A DNA stretch of 64,000 nucleotides from Nemopilema nomurai (lineage: Eukaryota > Cnidaria > Scyphozoa > Rhizostomeae > Rhizostomatidae): assembly GCA_003864495.1 (NCBI GenBank), contig PEDN01001358.1, positions 124,001 to 188,000 on the forward strand. Direction: 5' to 3'. The translations under genes and the position numbers were made by a program. Under the pieces are notes generated by a model that was not told where the DNA came from, did no database searches, and saw only the letters and a program-made list of their open reading frames with translations. Shown here piece after piece: positions 12,137 through 24,418 of this stretch (the first letter of the stretch is position 1; every line of letters begins with the position of its first letter).

Positions 12137-12484
12137 TGATGCATTAATATCGATTATTTTCTCAAAATCTAACTTTATGTCTCTATGAATATACATTAAA
12201 ACTGAGGCATTTAAACGAGGCTCGCTCATAGAGCCAAGGTATAAATTCTTAACATAGCGGAGAGCAGAATTTGCTCTTTCCACAGTTGCGCTTGTTGCAG
12301 GGATGATGAGAGGGATACGCAGGATCACAAATACGTTTGTGAAGAGCATCTGCTGTTTCTCAAGGTCGAAAGATCTTATCCTATTGAAGTCCATGGAAGA
12401 TTGTGCAGTATAGAAAAAAACTAAGTTTATGTTTTTGCTCCATTGCGTTGTAGCAGGGAAGGGGTCTATCGCAAACACCTTCAA
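12137..12484 (-). pseudogene. hAT-family transposase, C-terminal dimerisation fragment
   Basis: The reverse-strand frame of about 116 residues ends at a natural stop. It contains the hallmark of the hAT C-terminal dimerisation region: a Pro-hydrophobic stretch, then SATVERANSALRYVKN, then a Met-Ser-x-x-Arg-Leu segment and YIHRDIKLDFEKII. In intact hAT transposases and their domesticated relatives this region follows the DDE catalytic core and holds the dimer together. Here the N-terminal zinc-finger DNA-binding domain and the catalytic core are absent upstream (higher coordinates), so only the tail remains. It is most likely a dead transposon remnant, since no terminal repeats are evident nearby. 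A single exon of a host gene derived from hAT cannot be excluded. Confidence 0.72.
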
Positions 12485-13372
12485 TCCATATCCTTAAGCG
12501 CAAAACTCAGTAGAAAATAATCATTGCTCTGCAAAATTAAGGGAGACATAAGCCCCTTGAGCCCCCTTTTGAATTAGGCACTGCGGAATACCCTGGTACA
12601 TCAGACCTATCGTTTTCCACTTGTGACATCCTGGGAATATGCGGCTCAGTGATAGGTAACAAGTGAATTATTTGTACCAAGCAAGGCCATATGGTATTTT
12701 TTCATGAAAACAGGCCATCTTAACCAGTCAACTGATGTGCACAAAAGTGTATTTAGTGTTAAAATTATTTCCGATTAGTGTTAAAATTACTTCATTTTCC
12801 GATTCGCCACTGATAATAATATTGATTTTATATACTGCACCGATTTGTTGGAGAATTGCAGGAAAGTTGCAGTTGTGTTGTTGATCTTTAGGGCCTAAAA
12901 GTCAACTATCTCCTTCAAATGACTGTTATAAAGCCAAGTCCAAGTCCAGTTTAACCTAATGTTGTTGTCAGATCGGAACAACTGGAAACAGCCTGTTTCC
13001 TAGTGAGCTACCCACCAAATACTTAATATTCCTTTTTCCTGTCTATGCCATCCAGTGTTTCGGTTCAGATACCTAGCCTTCCCCACGAGAATTGTGAACT
13101 ACGTGTTCTGAAGGTATACATCCGCTTCGGAAGCAAAATTGTTCTTCGAATACTTTGGGCACTTCTTGCATAAATCAGGTGCTTTTACATTCATAAGGTA
13201 TTGTCATTAAATATTGCTGAATTGATTGTGCATACATTTGATTGAAACAATGGCATCTCTATTTTACCATAGGCCATAAGTATTTAAGAACAACTGAAAA
13301 GCAAATGAAAAATTTCAGAGCCCCACTTTCCTACCCTGAATTATATCACAGCCTCCTTTGGAACAAGTGTGA

Positions 13373-13618
13373 GTGCGAGGATGGCTCAGTGGTTAGAGGC
13401 GCTGACTACGGACCCAAGGGTCCGTGGTTCGAGTCCCTGCCATGATCAAACTTTCACCCAGAGTGAGGAGAGTTGCCAACTCTCTGTAATTCTAGGCCTA
13501 AGGAATCACGAGGTGTGGTCACATCGAAAGGAAGGACCAGGACACTGCTCGATAAGCTTAAGCTTCTCAGTGTCCTAAAACTACCTTCGGATGCAAGGTA
13601 GAAACAAATCAAATCAAA
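13373..13618 (+). mobile_element. tRNA-derived SINE, full-length copy 1
   Basis: The 5' head contains a Pol III A box (TGGCTCAGTGG, 13382-13392) and B box (GGTTCGAGTCC, 13426-13436) at tRNA-like spacing. A tRNA-unrelated body follows, shared with the copy at 10936, with an AGCTTAAGCTT palindrome and an end in CTACCTTCGGATGCAAGGTAGAAA plus an A/CAAAT tail. The flanks share a short AAGTGT-like sequence that may be the target-site duplication. The open frames across this segment are only shadows of the repeat. Confidence 0.88.
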
Positions 13619-14146
13619 GTGTAATTGGAACATGCAATTTGCCCTAAAATCCAAAAATGTTTGCAACCTTGATAAGACTTGAAATGAAATTGAGTCTCAC
13701 CAAATATCTTTCGTCCCATCCATGGTAATGAATAACGGTTTGCAAAAACCAAGCATGAACAGCAAAGTATGTCGCTTATCAAAAGATTTTTCCCCTGTGA
13801 GTTTGAAACTCTTCATGTACCATTTTCACAAGAATACCATCTCGATACCTGTAAATTCGTTTAACGCTTCTTTGCCTACTTTTGAAAATACGGGTTTCTT
13901 GAATTCTACCTACACACAAGACCATGAACAATTTGGCAGTCTTCCCTGCAAGATTCTTCATGCACACCAAATCTCTAGGCCCTAGTTCTTCCGATCATAA
14001 GCAATTTTTACATTGCAAGTTCAAAAGCTGCAATGAAGGTCATGCGTCTCAGTTTTATTTTACAGAGCCAAAAGATAATATGAATTATCCCGCTTTCTTT
14101 GTTGTCACGAAAAGGGTCTTGGGACTTCCTCTAATGGGTTTTCTCC

Positions 14147-14200
14147 ATTTTCGCGCTAGCAAGGGGCTTGGGTCAAGTCTGCTCAAAATAGCGCGAAAAT
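14147..14200. repeat. Perfect 12-bp inverted repeat with 30-nt loop
   Basis: ATTTTCGCGCTA at 14147-14158 is mirrored exactly by TAGCGCGAAAAT at 14189-14200. CpG-rich arms are unusual in this AT-rich DNA. It could be a hairpin, the ends of a tiny element or a binding-site pair. No function can be assigned. Confidence 0.7.
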
Positions 14201-15340
14201 TCATTTGCTTACGCCATTTCCTCATCTGCACTGTGTAGAACACATTGGGGTGAAAGTTCTTCAAACTAGCAGGCTCAAAAGGATTGATATTCACGATAAT
14301 TACTCGATCTATGTTGAAATGTAAGTTTTCATCATAGCTAAAGCTAAAAAGTTGCTGCATATGACTTTAATTTGCCGCTAACAATTTAATATAAAAACTG
14401 TTTGGTATTTCATTGCTTTGGCCAATTGTTATCCTGGAATCAAATTAAGATGTTATGGTTTTTATGAAGACTGGTTAATTTCACGTCATTACAGAAAGTT
14501 CATCAGCTATATGAAAATACGATTATAGTTTTATGTGACATGATTATTTAAAAGTTTTAATGTTTCAAAATTAAGAACCAGCTATTTGTTCTTTTGCTAC
14601 GCCTTCAACTTTGATCAGCTGCATAAATAATGATCTCTACGAAGCGATTTGCAAAAACTCATAACTACGTCTCATTGCTGTTGAACAAAAACTTTTCTGC
14701 TTGACAAACATATTCATTATTGAAAGGTTTTCATTTATTTCACCAGTGAATTCAATTTTGTATTACAAAATTCAGAAGGTGGTTTTGTCAATTTGACTGC
14801 AATGATGACATTTTTTACTGGAAATTTCGAGCAAGTGTCAAAACAAGGGCAATCCTTTGTCCCATCTCGCCCCTCGGCGTCCTACGTCGTTTTATTTTAG
14901 GCCACATTTTCGATTTCAAGCCGAAAGCTGTGCCTCTCAGCAACACGAAACATTCGTGGCAGGTCCTGTAACTGATAAATACATTTCAAATGTATTCCAT
15001 CAAACTCTATTAAATGTTTTCTCTCTGATAGGTACTTGTCAAATGTTTTGAAATAATGGCATAGAACTTCGACCAACTATGGAAATCCCTTTGTAATGTA
15101 TCTTGTGATTGTTGGCTGTCATTATGAAAACGACAGAACTTACAGCATGACAAAATTGTGTCAAAATGCTGATTATATTTTCACAATGCGCGACAATGAA
15201 TTGTTTAGTGTTGTCATTTCTGTTGTTAGAGAAGCAAGGCGGACGCATGGCCAAGTTACTCCATGTGCATTTCAAAATTACCAGGTGGAAGGAGAGATAA
15301 GCACCACTTGAACACAAGAAGAGGCGAAATGGTAAGTCAA

Positions 15341-15792
15341 GTACCGTCGATTCTTGAATAAGCGCCCCCTATTTGATGCTCAAAAACCAAATACCGTGAA
15401 TCATCGAATTGCCCCCCCCCCTCGAAAAAGCCCCCCTCGAATAAGACACCACCCTAAAACTACAAATTTTCAATAAGCCCCTCCCCCCCTCGAACAAATT
15501 TTCAATAAGCCCCTCGATTTGTTGATTTTCGACTCCTGGGGTTGCTTTTGGCATTTTAGTGAATTACCACAAAAATTTATATTTTTGTTTACAATTTAAT
15601 CAAATGTTACTTTTCACTTATATTATGAAAAGGAAGAAATTTCAAAAATTATCTTATTATGTGGCATGTTTCAGGTAATTTTGTAAGCCCCCTTCCCCCC
15701 CTCGAATAAGCCCTCCCCTCGAATAAGCCCCCATCCAAAAATATCCAAAATAAATAAGCCCCCAGGGGGCTAATTTCGAGGATTTACGGTAC
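15341..15792. mobile_element. Non-autonomous terminal-inverted-repeat element (AATAAGCCCCC family), copy 2
   Basis: The left end reads GTACCGTCGATTCTTGAATA followed by a C-rich run. The right end reads GGGGGCTAATTTCGAG then GATTTACGGTAC, its approximate inverse, so the termini pair. Internally, 'CTCGAATAAGCCCCC' motifs recur at least five times. No protein is encoded. The palindromic GTAC at both ends may include the target site. The size is about 450 bp and the class is MITE-like. Confidence 0.68.
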
Positions 15793-15799
15793 TCGTCCG

Positions 15800-17600
15800 T
15801 GCGGTTTTGCAAAGATTGATAATAGTCATCTGGTTATAGTAAAGTATCGAGTAAGTTTTCATTTGTGAATATTATTCAGTAAAGTGTAAGTAGACCTATG
15901 TGCGGACACTGGAAGTCATTAATGGTGGGTGTTGTTGTTTTGTGGCACCAAATTAAAGTTTGTTGTGTCTTTGAGTGGCACACCCCTTTGCTGGGGTCTA
16001 TTCGGGTTGAAAACATTTTTGAATGCAAAAGTGACTAAATATTAGGTGGGGTGCTAACTCTCTATGTCTTCACTCCAGCATCTTGTTTTCCCGAGGGATA
16101 GAAAACCGTAGTGTACCAAGGGCCACCTTATCTGCCATTGTGCACACCTTTAACGAGCTTTATTGGAACATTCTTTAATGGAACATACGTTCAAAGACAT
16201 TTCAAAGACTGTTTAAGGGGAGTTTGAAAGACTGTTTAAGTAGCATTGCCTTCAACATTGTTGCATTAACTCTTAATGGTTAAGGTTATCCACATAAGAA
16301 CATTGTATTTTATAGCTCTTGATATTTTTTGCGATTAGAGAACAGGTTAAATTATTGATGTTCACTCCAAGCAAGTCTTTCTACCAGGTAAACGATTTGG
16401 ATATTGGTATTTGATCGCTTTGAATCCTCATGTAACGCTATCGGAATAGAAGTCCTCGACCTTTTTCATCGACACTTTATGCAGGGTAAGACCCGTTCTT
16501 CATCCTTTGACTCCCTGAGGCTCTGCCACCCAGGGTACACGCACCTCAACTCGATTTTCCTATCTTTAACATGGCATATAGAAAACTACGAGACTTTTCA
16601 TAAGTCGATTAAACATTTTTCTATTCGACTGGGTGGAGGTTTATCAAGTAACCAAGAACTCGTGAATAGATGCCGATGTTTGTACAAAGAGTAGGTGATG
16701 CTTCTAATGCCAAAGTTCAAAGCTTTTTGTTTACGGAGTTAAACCTACAATTATTCGGAAACCTAATAGACCAGACGGATAGACAGGGTAGGGTCCCCCC
16801 TCGTGGAAGTAACCCATGGTTGTCTTTTAACATCTTGCCTCGTGGGAAGGAATCTGCAAAGTAGTTATTTGCAAAAGAGTTGAATAATAAAGTAACTTGC
16901 AATAAAGTAATTTACAAAATTAGTTTAAATTAAGATTTAATCATATTTAGAGAAAATTCAAGCCTGTTAGTAATCCTCAGATGAATTCTCAGAAATACCA
17001 GGGTGCATGTTGATAACAGCACTAAATGTTGAAGTGTCGATTCCTGTATAAAGAAAGATTCATGTTATTATGATCACTAGCTTTACTAATGGCCTAGATA
17101 TTGGGGTGGGGATGTTGGCGGTTTAAAAGGCTGGTGAGGAGCTGCCATTAAAAGGAATCAAACTTAACACACAAACATCAATCAAACGAGTGAAATAGCA
17201 GCGCTTTAAACATTTAATCAAGATACACACGACGATACTGGAGAGCTAACCATGATTACATCTGAAAGGCTTCGGTTGCCCGCAAAGAATTAATTCTTCC
17301 CAAAAGCTTGCTGTTTTCCAATTCATTCTCAGTTGTGACCTTGCGTTTTATTTTTTATGCAGCAACCCTTTTACAGAGAATAGCCGTGTGAATTTGTGTC
17401 ACCCAAACAAGTCCATCAATAACCGATTCAGTCCTGATACTCGTAGCACAATTTTTGAAAATTTTAGGTGAGGTTTTTCTCTAGTTTTTTGTTATAGCTT
17501 GCTTCTTTACTTCTTGGGTTCATTTCGATCGATCGATCACACTCGAGAAAAGCGAAGGTAGGGGCTTACATGATGTATAGCAACAGTCAATGGTGATTCG
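15800..17600. other. No gene recognised
   Basis: I see no exon or repeat that I can support. An open frame at 16404-16694 has neither a recognisable domain nor splice signals. Confidence 0.4.
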
Positions 17601-17609
17601 TAGAAGACC

Positions 17610-17927
17610 CTATCCCGGGTAGGGTGTGTGTAGATCGCAAGAGGAGTTCTGGTTTGTCCTTAACCCCCGGCGCATCTCCAAAGTGTCAAGTGCTCTGGGG
17701 CAAATTCTGAGGTAATGATAGAGGACAATGAATAAGATAGTTGAAATATTCACAGCACAACAAAGAACCGTCCCTTCAAATGGTTCGTCCCTTTTACGGT
17801 TTTGTGCCAACATGAAACTGTTTTCCCCGTTACTGACGGTTTCCTGTGACTGTTTTTCATCCACGTAAGGCTGAGAGGTGGTGTTTTTGTTCTTGAATGA
17901 CTTTTTTAAAATTGTTAACCGGATTTG
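17610..17927 (-). CDS. Candidate C-terminal exon of an unidentified membrane protein
   Basis: The reverse strand is open for more than 100 codons and ends at a TAG (17610-17612). The residues near the end read as hydrophilic sequence (DEKQSQETVSNGEN), then one strong hydrophobic segment (VNISTILFIVLYHYLRI), then a basic tail with several Cys (ending CDLHTPYPG). That is the layout of a single membrane-spanning segment with a short tail. No upstream start codon or acceptor could be fixed, so the upstream limit given is only the extent I followed. I do not recognise the family. GC is raised relative to its flanks, which mildly supports coding. Confidence 0.25.
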   Translation of the reverse strand, partial: QIRLTILKKSFKNKNTTSQPYVDEKQSQETVSNGENSFMLAQNRKRDEPFEGTVLCCAVNISTILFIVLYHYLRICPRALDTLEMRRGLRTNQNSSCDLHTPYPG

Positions 17928-17929
17928 GA

Positions 17930-20540
17930 ATCAAAACTGCCACTAAAATGGGCAAACTATCAATTGCGTTGCTGCAATTTTTACAAAACAAACTGAAGTT
18001 TCTTTAAACTGCTTCTCTTGTGATTTGAAATAGCTTCTGCCTTCGCTTCAATTTTAGCTGCTCGTTTAGATAATTTAGACGATGCAACTTCAATGTCGAA
18101 GTTAATTTAGAGGGAGAAGAAAGACTCTAAAGATAACACATTGAGAAAATTATTGCTTTGTACCCCTTTGATCAATGTCCCTCACCCCTCTTAAAGTTCC
18201 TCTTATGGACTTTTGAGATTCTTCAATTCACATTCCTTGATCTAATTTGCCAGACTTGCAATCTAAGTTGTCGCATCTGCCTGCTAAGTTCTTAATTCCT
18301 TCTTCAAGCGGCGTGGCCTTACCACTCCTGTCAGGGTTTTGCTGTTCAATGTCGGTGCAGGATCGTTGTGTCAAAATACATAAACAAGGCACGATTCTTC
18401 AGAATAAATTCACCACGCTTACATTACAGGGACCATGACTATCATTCATAGAGAAGTGGCCAATATTAGCTAAAATTCATCGGTTTTCGGGCTTGGAAAA
18501 CGCTTTTTTGCATACAGGTGCTGATCGACTGAGCAAAGGGTCAAGGTCATTAGGTATAACTGTGTTTGGATGTGTCGGAGACTGACAATCTTTCGAACAC
18601 CAGTTTTAACACGATTTAGACCATGTGTTCTTATCTTCGATATCTAAGAGCCTGATTGTGAAAGAGCATGATTATCTCTGCACTATCCATTTAACACTTG
18701 ATCGCCCGAGGTCCCTGCTCCACGTTTATTGACTTGTCCTTATCTTTCACTCTTCGGGTATTAATAATGTTATTTTTCTTTTAAGATTATTTTTCTATAG
18801 TTTTCTTGATTTCCATAATTTTCGAGTAGTGCATGGATTGTTTCTAAAGATGTTTCACGTACCTGTTTACATTGGCGTCTTTTTGCATCAAAAGGGGAGA
18901 GAAATCTTTTATTACAGACTTAACCCTGCCTAGGAACAATGAAAGTGTTTGGAAAAGGGCGGGGAAGGCACTGTTTTACCCAGAATTGCGTTTTACTTGA
19001 ACTTAGCCCATAACTTTAAAGAAGGTTACTCCCTTTCTTTTTGCTTTGGTTCTTTGTAAGAGGGAAAGTAAAATCAACTCCATTATCACGGGATAAAGCC
19101 GTCAGAAAAATCTCAAATTATCTTCCAGTCATAATGCACGAAACAGCTAACTGTCTTGGATAAAGTACTTTTCATTTCCAGGCTAGTTGGTTGAAATTCG
19201 AAGAAGTTAAAGTTGATCAGTGAGGCTGTTTGCTTTTGTCGCTAGCCAAAAGCACACGCAACGCAAAGAGATGACTTATTTTTGTGTCCTTATTTGTTTT
19301 TTTTTTAAATTTACACCTTTGGGAACGGCTGATTCAAACACCTTGATGATGACATGCAAGATTTTTATCAAGGATGTAGAAAGAATTTTGTAGTGGGACA
19401 TATGCAAGCAGTAGAGATGCCTTTTGTAGGGGCTCTTAATCTCAAATACAGAGGATAATGGGACACATGCTTACCCCCTGCTCCTAGTTCCCAAATCTAT
19501 GGTTTTAACAGTAAACTTTAGCCTGTAGACTGCCACATTACATAAACACTGTTTTATAAACGGGTGTTTTACAGGAAAGGGATGGTCATGGGCCTTGCAC
19601 CAACAACTCAACAAATGTTGTCCAGTTGCCGTCTGGCCGGCAACGTGTGTATACACGCTTTTTGCAAAAACATTTCTTTCAGCCCAGCCCTCAGACTCAC
19701 TTACCCATTTCTGTATTTCAGCACTAAAACCTTCTTCACACTTTCTTAACGTAAAATTGAAAAATTTTACGTTACTAAGCATGCATGCATAGCATAGATG
19801 AAATGCTATAAATATGCTTCATTTCTGTTCAAACGATATCGCATTACTATAATACGAACTTGATGCTGATGGTTTTGGATGCCCCTGTACCTTGCGCATG
19901 GCAAGGCCCCGGTTTGATTTAAACGTCTCTCACAATCGCTACATTCGATCAGCCCTTGTTCTTCATCGCCAAATTCATTGCTGACCATCTCACTTATATG
20001 ATATTCCTTATTATTGGAGCCATATTAAAGCAATGTCGCGTGTCTTTTGCGAGACATTTTCTCTTAACGTGTATCACAGCCCCAAAAACTAACCCATTCA
20101 AGAACAAAGAGAACCCAGAAGTCTCAATGAATACTAAAATTACCAAACATATATCCATGTGGTTTACTTTCTATTCAGTGAAACTTCCTGAAGGGAGACA
20201 CTTCTATACAGTTTCTATACAGACACTTCTTCGCACCTTATGATCTCCCCTATTCAGCACATTACTGTATTGTTGAAATATTTCACTCTTACACCACAAT
20301 TTCCTTTAAAACTTCGAATATTGAACATTTTTTATCTTTCTTAGGGTTTCAAAGATCCAACCCTGACCATTCTTATTATTTTGAAAAACCAGCACAACTT
20401 TCATATCAAATGCTTCCTTGTAAAAAACATGGACCTAACGTTTGGCAAGGCAAGTGAATGATTATAGGCTGGCAGAATCGAATGAAAAAATGTTACAATA
20501 GTCAGTAAAGGTAGTCCACTTGCCCCCTTTTGGAAATGCC
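17930..20540. other. No gene recognised
   Basis: This is AT-rich sequence with scattered short frames (for example at 18247-18438 and 19471-20243) that show no domain or splice context. I see no repeat beyond ordinary low complexity. Confidence 0.4.
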
Positions 20541-20542
20541 CC

Positions 20543-20611
20543 CATTAATAATGTCCTTACCAACTCTCCATTAATAATGTCCTTACCAACTTTCAATTAA
20601 CCATGCCCTTA
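20543..20611. repeat. 26-bp tandem repeat, about 2.6 copies
   Basis: The unit CATTAATAATGTCCTTACCA plus six bases occurs at 20543-20568 and 20569-20594, with a diverged partial third copy. It directly follows GCCCCC-rich sequence resembling the ends of the TIR elements elsewhere in the window. Confidence 0.75.
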
Positions 20612-21355
20612 CATAAGGAAGAGGAGGAAAGGCTTTGTGGTTGAATGCTGCAGCACTTTAAAAACTTCCCGGAAGTCGAAAGTGACCTTCTCTTGGCGCT
20701 CTTTTTGAATGACGTAATGAACAAGTCAGGTTACAGGCTCGGATTACCGTGGGCTGGGTTGCCCAGAAAAGAGTAGTTTATTGTTTTGTAGGCTTATGAA
20801 AATTTGGAGCAAAAACTTTGCCTGCAAAATCACATAGGCATGTAGTCAATCAGTGGAGAAATTAGGGAATGTGGGGAGTGGTTTAAAAAGACACGTTCGG
20901 TCGTTAAGTGTTTCCACCGTAAGAGGTTCAGTAAAATTCTAATTTAATTAATAAATTGATCGACAATTTCAGACCTAGTGCATTGATCGTTTTTTGTATT
21001 TTTTTACTTGATTTGCTTTTTGTAAACATGGCCTCCAATCCAATCAACCTTGATATCCGGGGATTACTCGGATATCAGTAAAGTCTGCTCGATCGAAAAT
21101 CGCCTTCTACCGGCTCTTTGCCAGCGCCTTGTCGCTTGAAAAAGAAAATGGGATGGATTGGATGATTAGCATCTTGTTATGACGTATGCTAAGGGGCATG
21201 ACATGACAGACCTTTTTAATTAACACCCATTCAACGCTCTCTAAAGTAGTCTCTATAGTAATGGACTATCCTAATTCGTCCTATGTAATTCCTCCTGGCA
21301 TTTTTTCTTCCCAAATTACTAACAAAGTCGTACATAAACAGGTCGTTGGGGAGAT

Positions 21356-21371
21356 GGGGGGGGGGGGGGGG
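21356..21371. repeat. Poly-G run of 16
   Basis: Sixteen consecutive G residues, the longest homopolymer I noticed. Its exact length is uncertain for technical reasons. Confidence 0.8.
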
Positions 21372-21659
21372 TGAGTTACATGCTTTTTTAATATAAACTT
21401 CGGTATAAAATCAAATTACAGCTTCAACGAAAAACATTATATAAGCATAAAAAAATCGATAAATGCAGGGACGCCTGCAGTAGGAGAAAGAGGTAGCTGC
21501 CCCTCCTGCCCCTAGTAAAAGACTTTATGTTTTCGTTTTATATATTTTGCCTCTATCCTCTACCTCTCGTTCCTTGCCCTGAGAATCTGAAACCGCCCCT
21601 GGACACATGTATCATTAAGTATATGAAACAGCCTCTGAGTTGAGTGATTCTACCGTTAG

Positions 21660-22460
21660 AATACTTGTGGGCCCAGCCTCTGTGAAAGTGGAGCAGCGCG
21701 GCCCGCCCCTTCGCCGCCTGACCTACAAGACGCGGGCCTACTACGTCATGTCACCTTTTTCATGACCCGGGCAGACAACGCCGCCCTTTTGGCTCAACGG
21801 CAGCGAGTCCAGGGATCTGTGCCAATGTACCTTTTTGGTGTCCAACCCTGAGACGTGACTGTAAAAAGTCCTTGTGGGGGTTATCGCGCAAGGGGATACA
21901 CAGGAACGGCGACTGAAATGTTAGTACTCATACGGGCACAGTATCAATCATCTTCTTTTTGGCGTGTAATCCCACAAATCCTTTCTACCCGTCGTGCAGA
22001 GACAATAGTTGTGGTTTGAATTTCGGCAAAGCATTCTCACCGTGAAACTCTAGGACTTTGCAACTGCCCAAGCTGTGAGGGGCCTACGGCGAAGTGTGAG
22101 GGGTGGCATTTGTGCGCGCACTGCCGGGTCGACGATTCGTATGATCATTGGCAACTATAATTGACTTTTGTTTCCTCGTGCTTCGCAAGTCCAACTGGAT
22201 CCTTGAAATTTTGCGACTGTTTATCATACGTAATTAAATGTCGTTTTAGACAATTGTGGGTGGAGGACTAAATCAGCGCGCTTAGAAACATAATGTTTGA
22301 ATTACAATGGTCTCTAAGACAAAACAGGTCATTGTGCGATGTTCAAGCAACATTCGGGTCGCGCGAGTTCCAGCAAATGGGCTGGTGGCCGGCTGCAAGA
22401 AGGGTACACCAAGGGCGTCCAGAAAACCCCGGCTACCAGGAATACCCACTAATGTTTAAT
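21660..22460. other. GC-rich island without recognised gene
   Basis: This 0.8-kb stretch is clearly richer in G+C and CpG than its surroundings (for example GCGCGGCCCGCC near 21696 and GTGCGCGCACTGCCGGGTCGAC near 22113). I could not find a consistent exon in it, nor match it to a known RNA gene. Located 2-2.5 kb upstream of the Musashi start codon, it could be a CpG-island promoter or a non-coding 5' exon. This is inference only. Confidence 0.3.
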
Positions 22461-24335
22461 GGCACTTCTGGTCTTTTAGCCGCGTGTTGATTCATGTTCT
22501 TGTACTGTTATTTTTTCACCCACTGCTTACGATTCTATTCAATGCCACCGGCATTATTAGTAAAAAACCAGGACACTTTCTCTGGAATTTTTGAAAGAAT
22601 TCTCCTAATCAAATTTCAAAGCCCAAGAAAAGTAGCTTTCTATATATATGGGTTTTTGGGAACTTAAATGGCATGTCCGTCAATCCAATATCTCAAGTCA
22701 GGCGTATTTTATTAGGGTGAAATTTAGCTTCCAATCGAAAAAATAATTCAAGCTATTTTGGAAATGGGTGAATTTTATCGAGTATGGGAAGAGTATAGAT
22801 AGCACATCGTTCGTGATAACACACAGGACTTGAATAACAACACTACAACCGCTCCAAGATTCAATCTGCAAATTTCTTTGATTCAGCCTTTTTACATCAC
22901 ATATGCACTTTGTGATAACCCATGCATCTATTTTGGACAGGAAATATTTTTTAAAAGAATATACATACTTGCATTTCTCAAAATCTGGTAGTATTTTCCT
23001 CAACTGTATTCTTTTGGAAGATATGATGATCTTAGACTCGGGGTGAAAGGAACAATACAGTGGTGTCATTTATTCTACTTGCATTTTAAAATTAAGCAAC
23101 AAAGAGCATTGCCAGCCGGCCAGCAAGTACTTCTACCTATTTCCGTCCGCAGGTCACTCGCATATCGACCTTAGTGCTTTACTGGACATTCTATTCTCAG
23201 ATGTGACATCATATTGATGGTGACGAGAGAAACCTAAAAAGAAAAGATTTGGATATTCTTTACCCCGTTTCATCATAAGATACAAAGTTGTATAACAGCT
23301 TGTTTTGCCTTTTAAGAATAAGTGAAGATAAGGTATTTAGGCCCTCCGCAAATTAATTCCGCTGCCTTTTTCTTTTTTTCTTTTGTCATTTTTCGGCATT
23401 AGACGTTACTGCCTATTTGCAAGTCTCCGTGCAAACGTTAATGACAAACATTAAAATTCGCAGTGAGACACTTAACAAAAGCCCTTTTTAACGGGCATTG
23501 AAATCCTTCTATTTAACTTGCAGTACGAGTGTCTCTTGAAATAGGCAAAATAACCCTCAATCGGCTGTTATTGTACAGTGGAAAGCGTTCAAGTTTGTTT
23601 TACTTGTTGTTTGCCATCGGACTAGCCTATTTGTGAGCTCGGAAAACCTGCCAGTAGAGATAGTGCATGACTTTAGCTGGTGACTATTATCGGTCCCCAC
23701 GATAACATGCTTGTCTTGCTGATAACATGCCACTGCGACTCTCGCGTATTTACCCCGTGTCCACAACTTTGCTTATGGTTTATGCATGTTTGATATTTTG
23801 GAGGGTCTTAACGCACAGATCATAAGTTAATTAGGAAAATCTCAAAGTTATAACTAAAGCTGTCTGGTTTATTGGCCCTAAAAGCTGATACTGTTGCATT
23901 AAATTTGTTATTGTCCTTGTCTATTCGTAGTAATTCATTCCTTTGTTCGTGGTTCCTTTGTTTGGTGGGTGCTTTTGTGATTTCGCTCTTTGTGCCATTG
24001 TCTGGGTCTTTGTTCTTGTCGATTTTCTGGCTGACCACTTGTTTGCAGAGGCTCCACATTGTCCGCCAGGGCAAAGCTTTGTCCAGTTCAGAGAATTCCG
24101 CACAACAAGCCAATAGTTATCGGCCCATTGTTCAGGCTGCCCGTAGAGCACAGGGTGCCCAGCACCGATTTACTATTGTGATTATCAGAGCGAGAAATCC
24201 ACGTGTCCTCAGTTGAGAGTCGGCAATACGCGGTTATCTGCCAGACCATGTTAATGTATTCTGGTAGGGTAGGGAGCACTGTAGTTTAGTAGTAGGAAAA
24301 GCTAGGCCGGTCCATTGCATAGAAACGTTTTTAAG

Positions 24336-24418
24336 ATGAAGGACATAGAGAAGGAAGAGCCAATGTGTTCGACGGACAGCGATGACATGGATCAGGAAAA
24401 ACCCGAGCATCGATCGGG
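24336..24418 (+). CDS. Musashi exon 1 (start codon, acidic N-terminus)
   Basis: Encodes residues 1-27 and part of 28, beginning [10 protein letters not shown] and rich in Asp/Glu/Ser. The start is fixed by the in-frame TAG at 24303-24305 and a favourable A at -3. The donor is CGG|GTATAT. The following 219-bp intron is the shortest in the gene. Confidence 0.82.

Noticed and set aside
13378..13440. Functional tRNA gene
   Set aside because: A and B boxes are present, but the sequence continues into a repeat body shared with 10936-11137 and lacks a clean acceptor stem and terminator, so it is a SINE head.
21780..22140. snRNA or rRNA gene in the GC-rich island
   Set aside because: I compared it by eye with U1, U4, U6 and 5S landmarks and found only short chance similarity.
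22698..23069. 123-codon antisense frame
   Set aside because: The composition is that of AT-rich random sequence (Ile/Lys/Phe/Asn), with no domain or promoter/splice context.
23872..24216. Coding exon upstream of Musashi exon 1
   Set aside because: Both strands are open over this stretch, but neither frame joins the Musashi start, which has its own in-frame upstream stop at 24303. No domain is seen.
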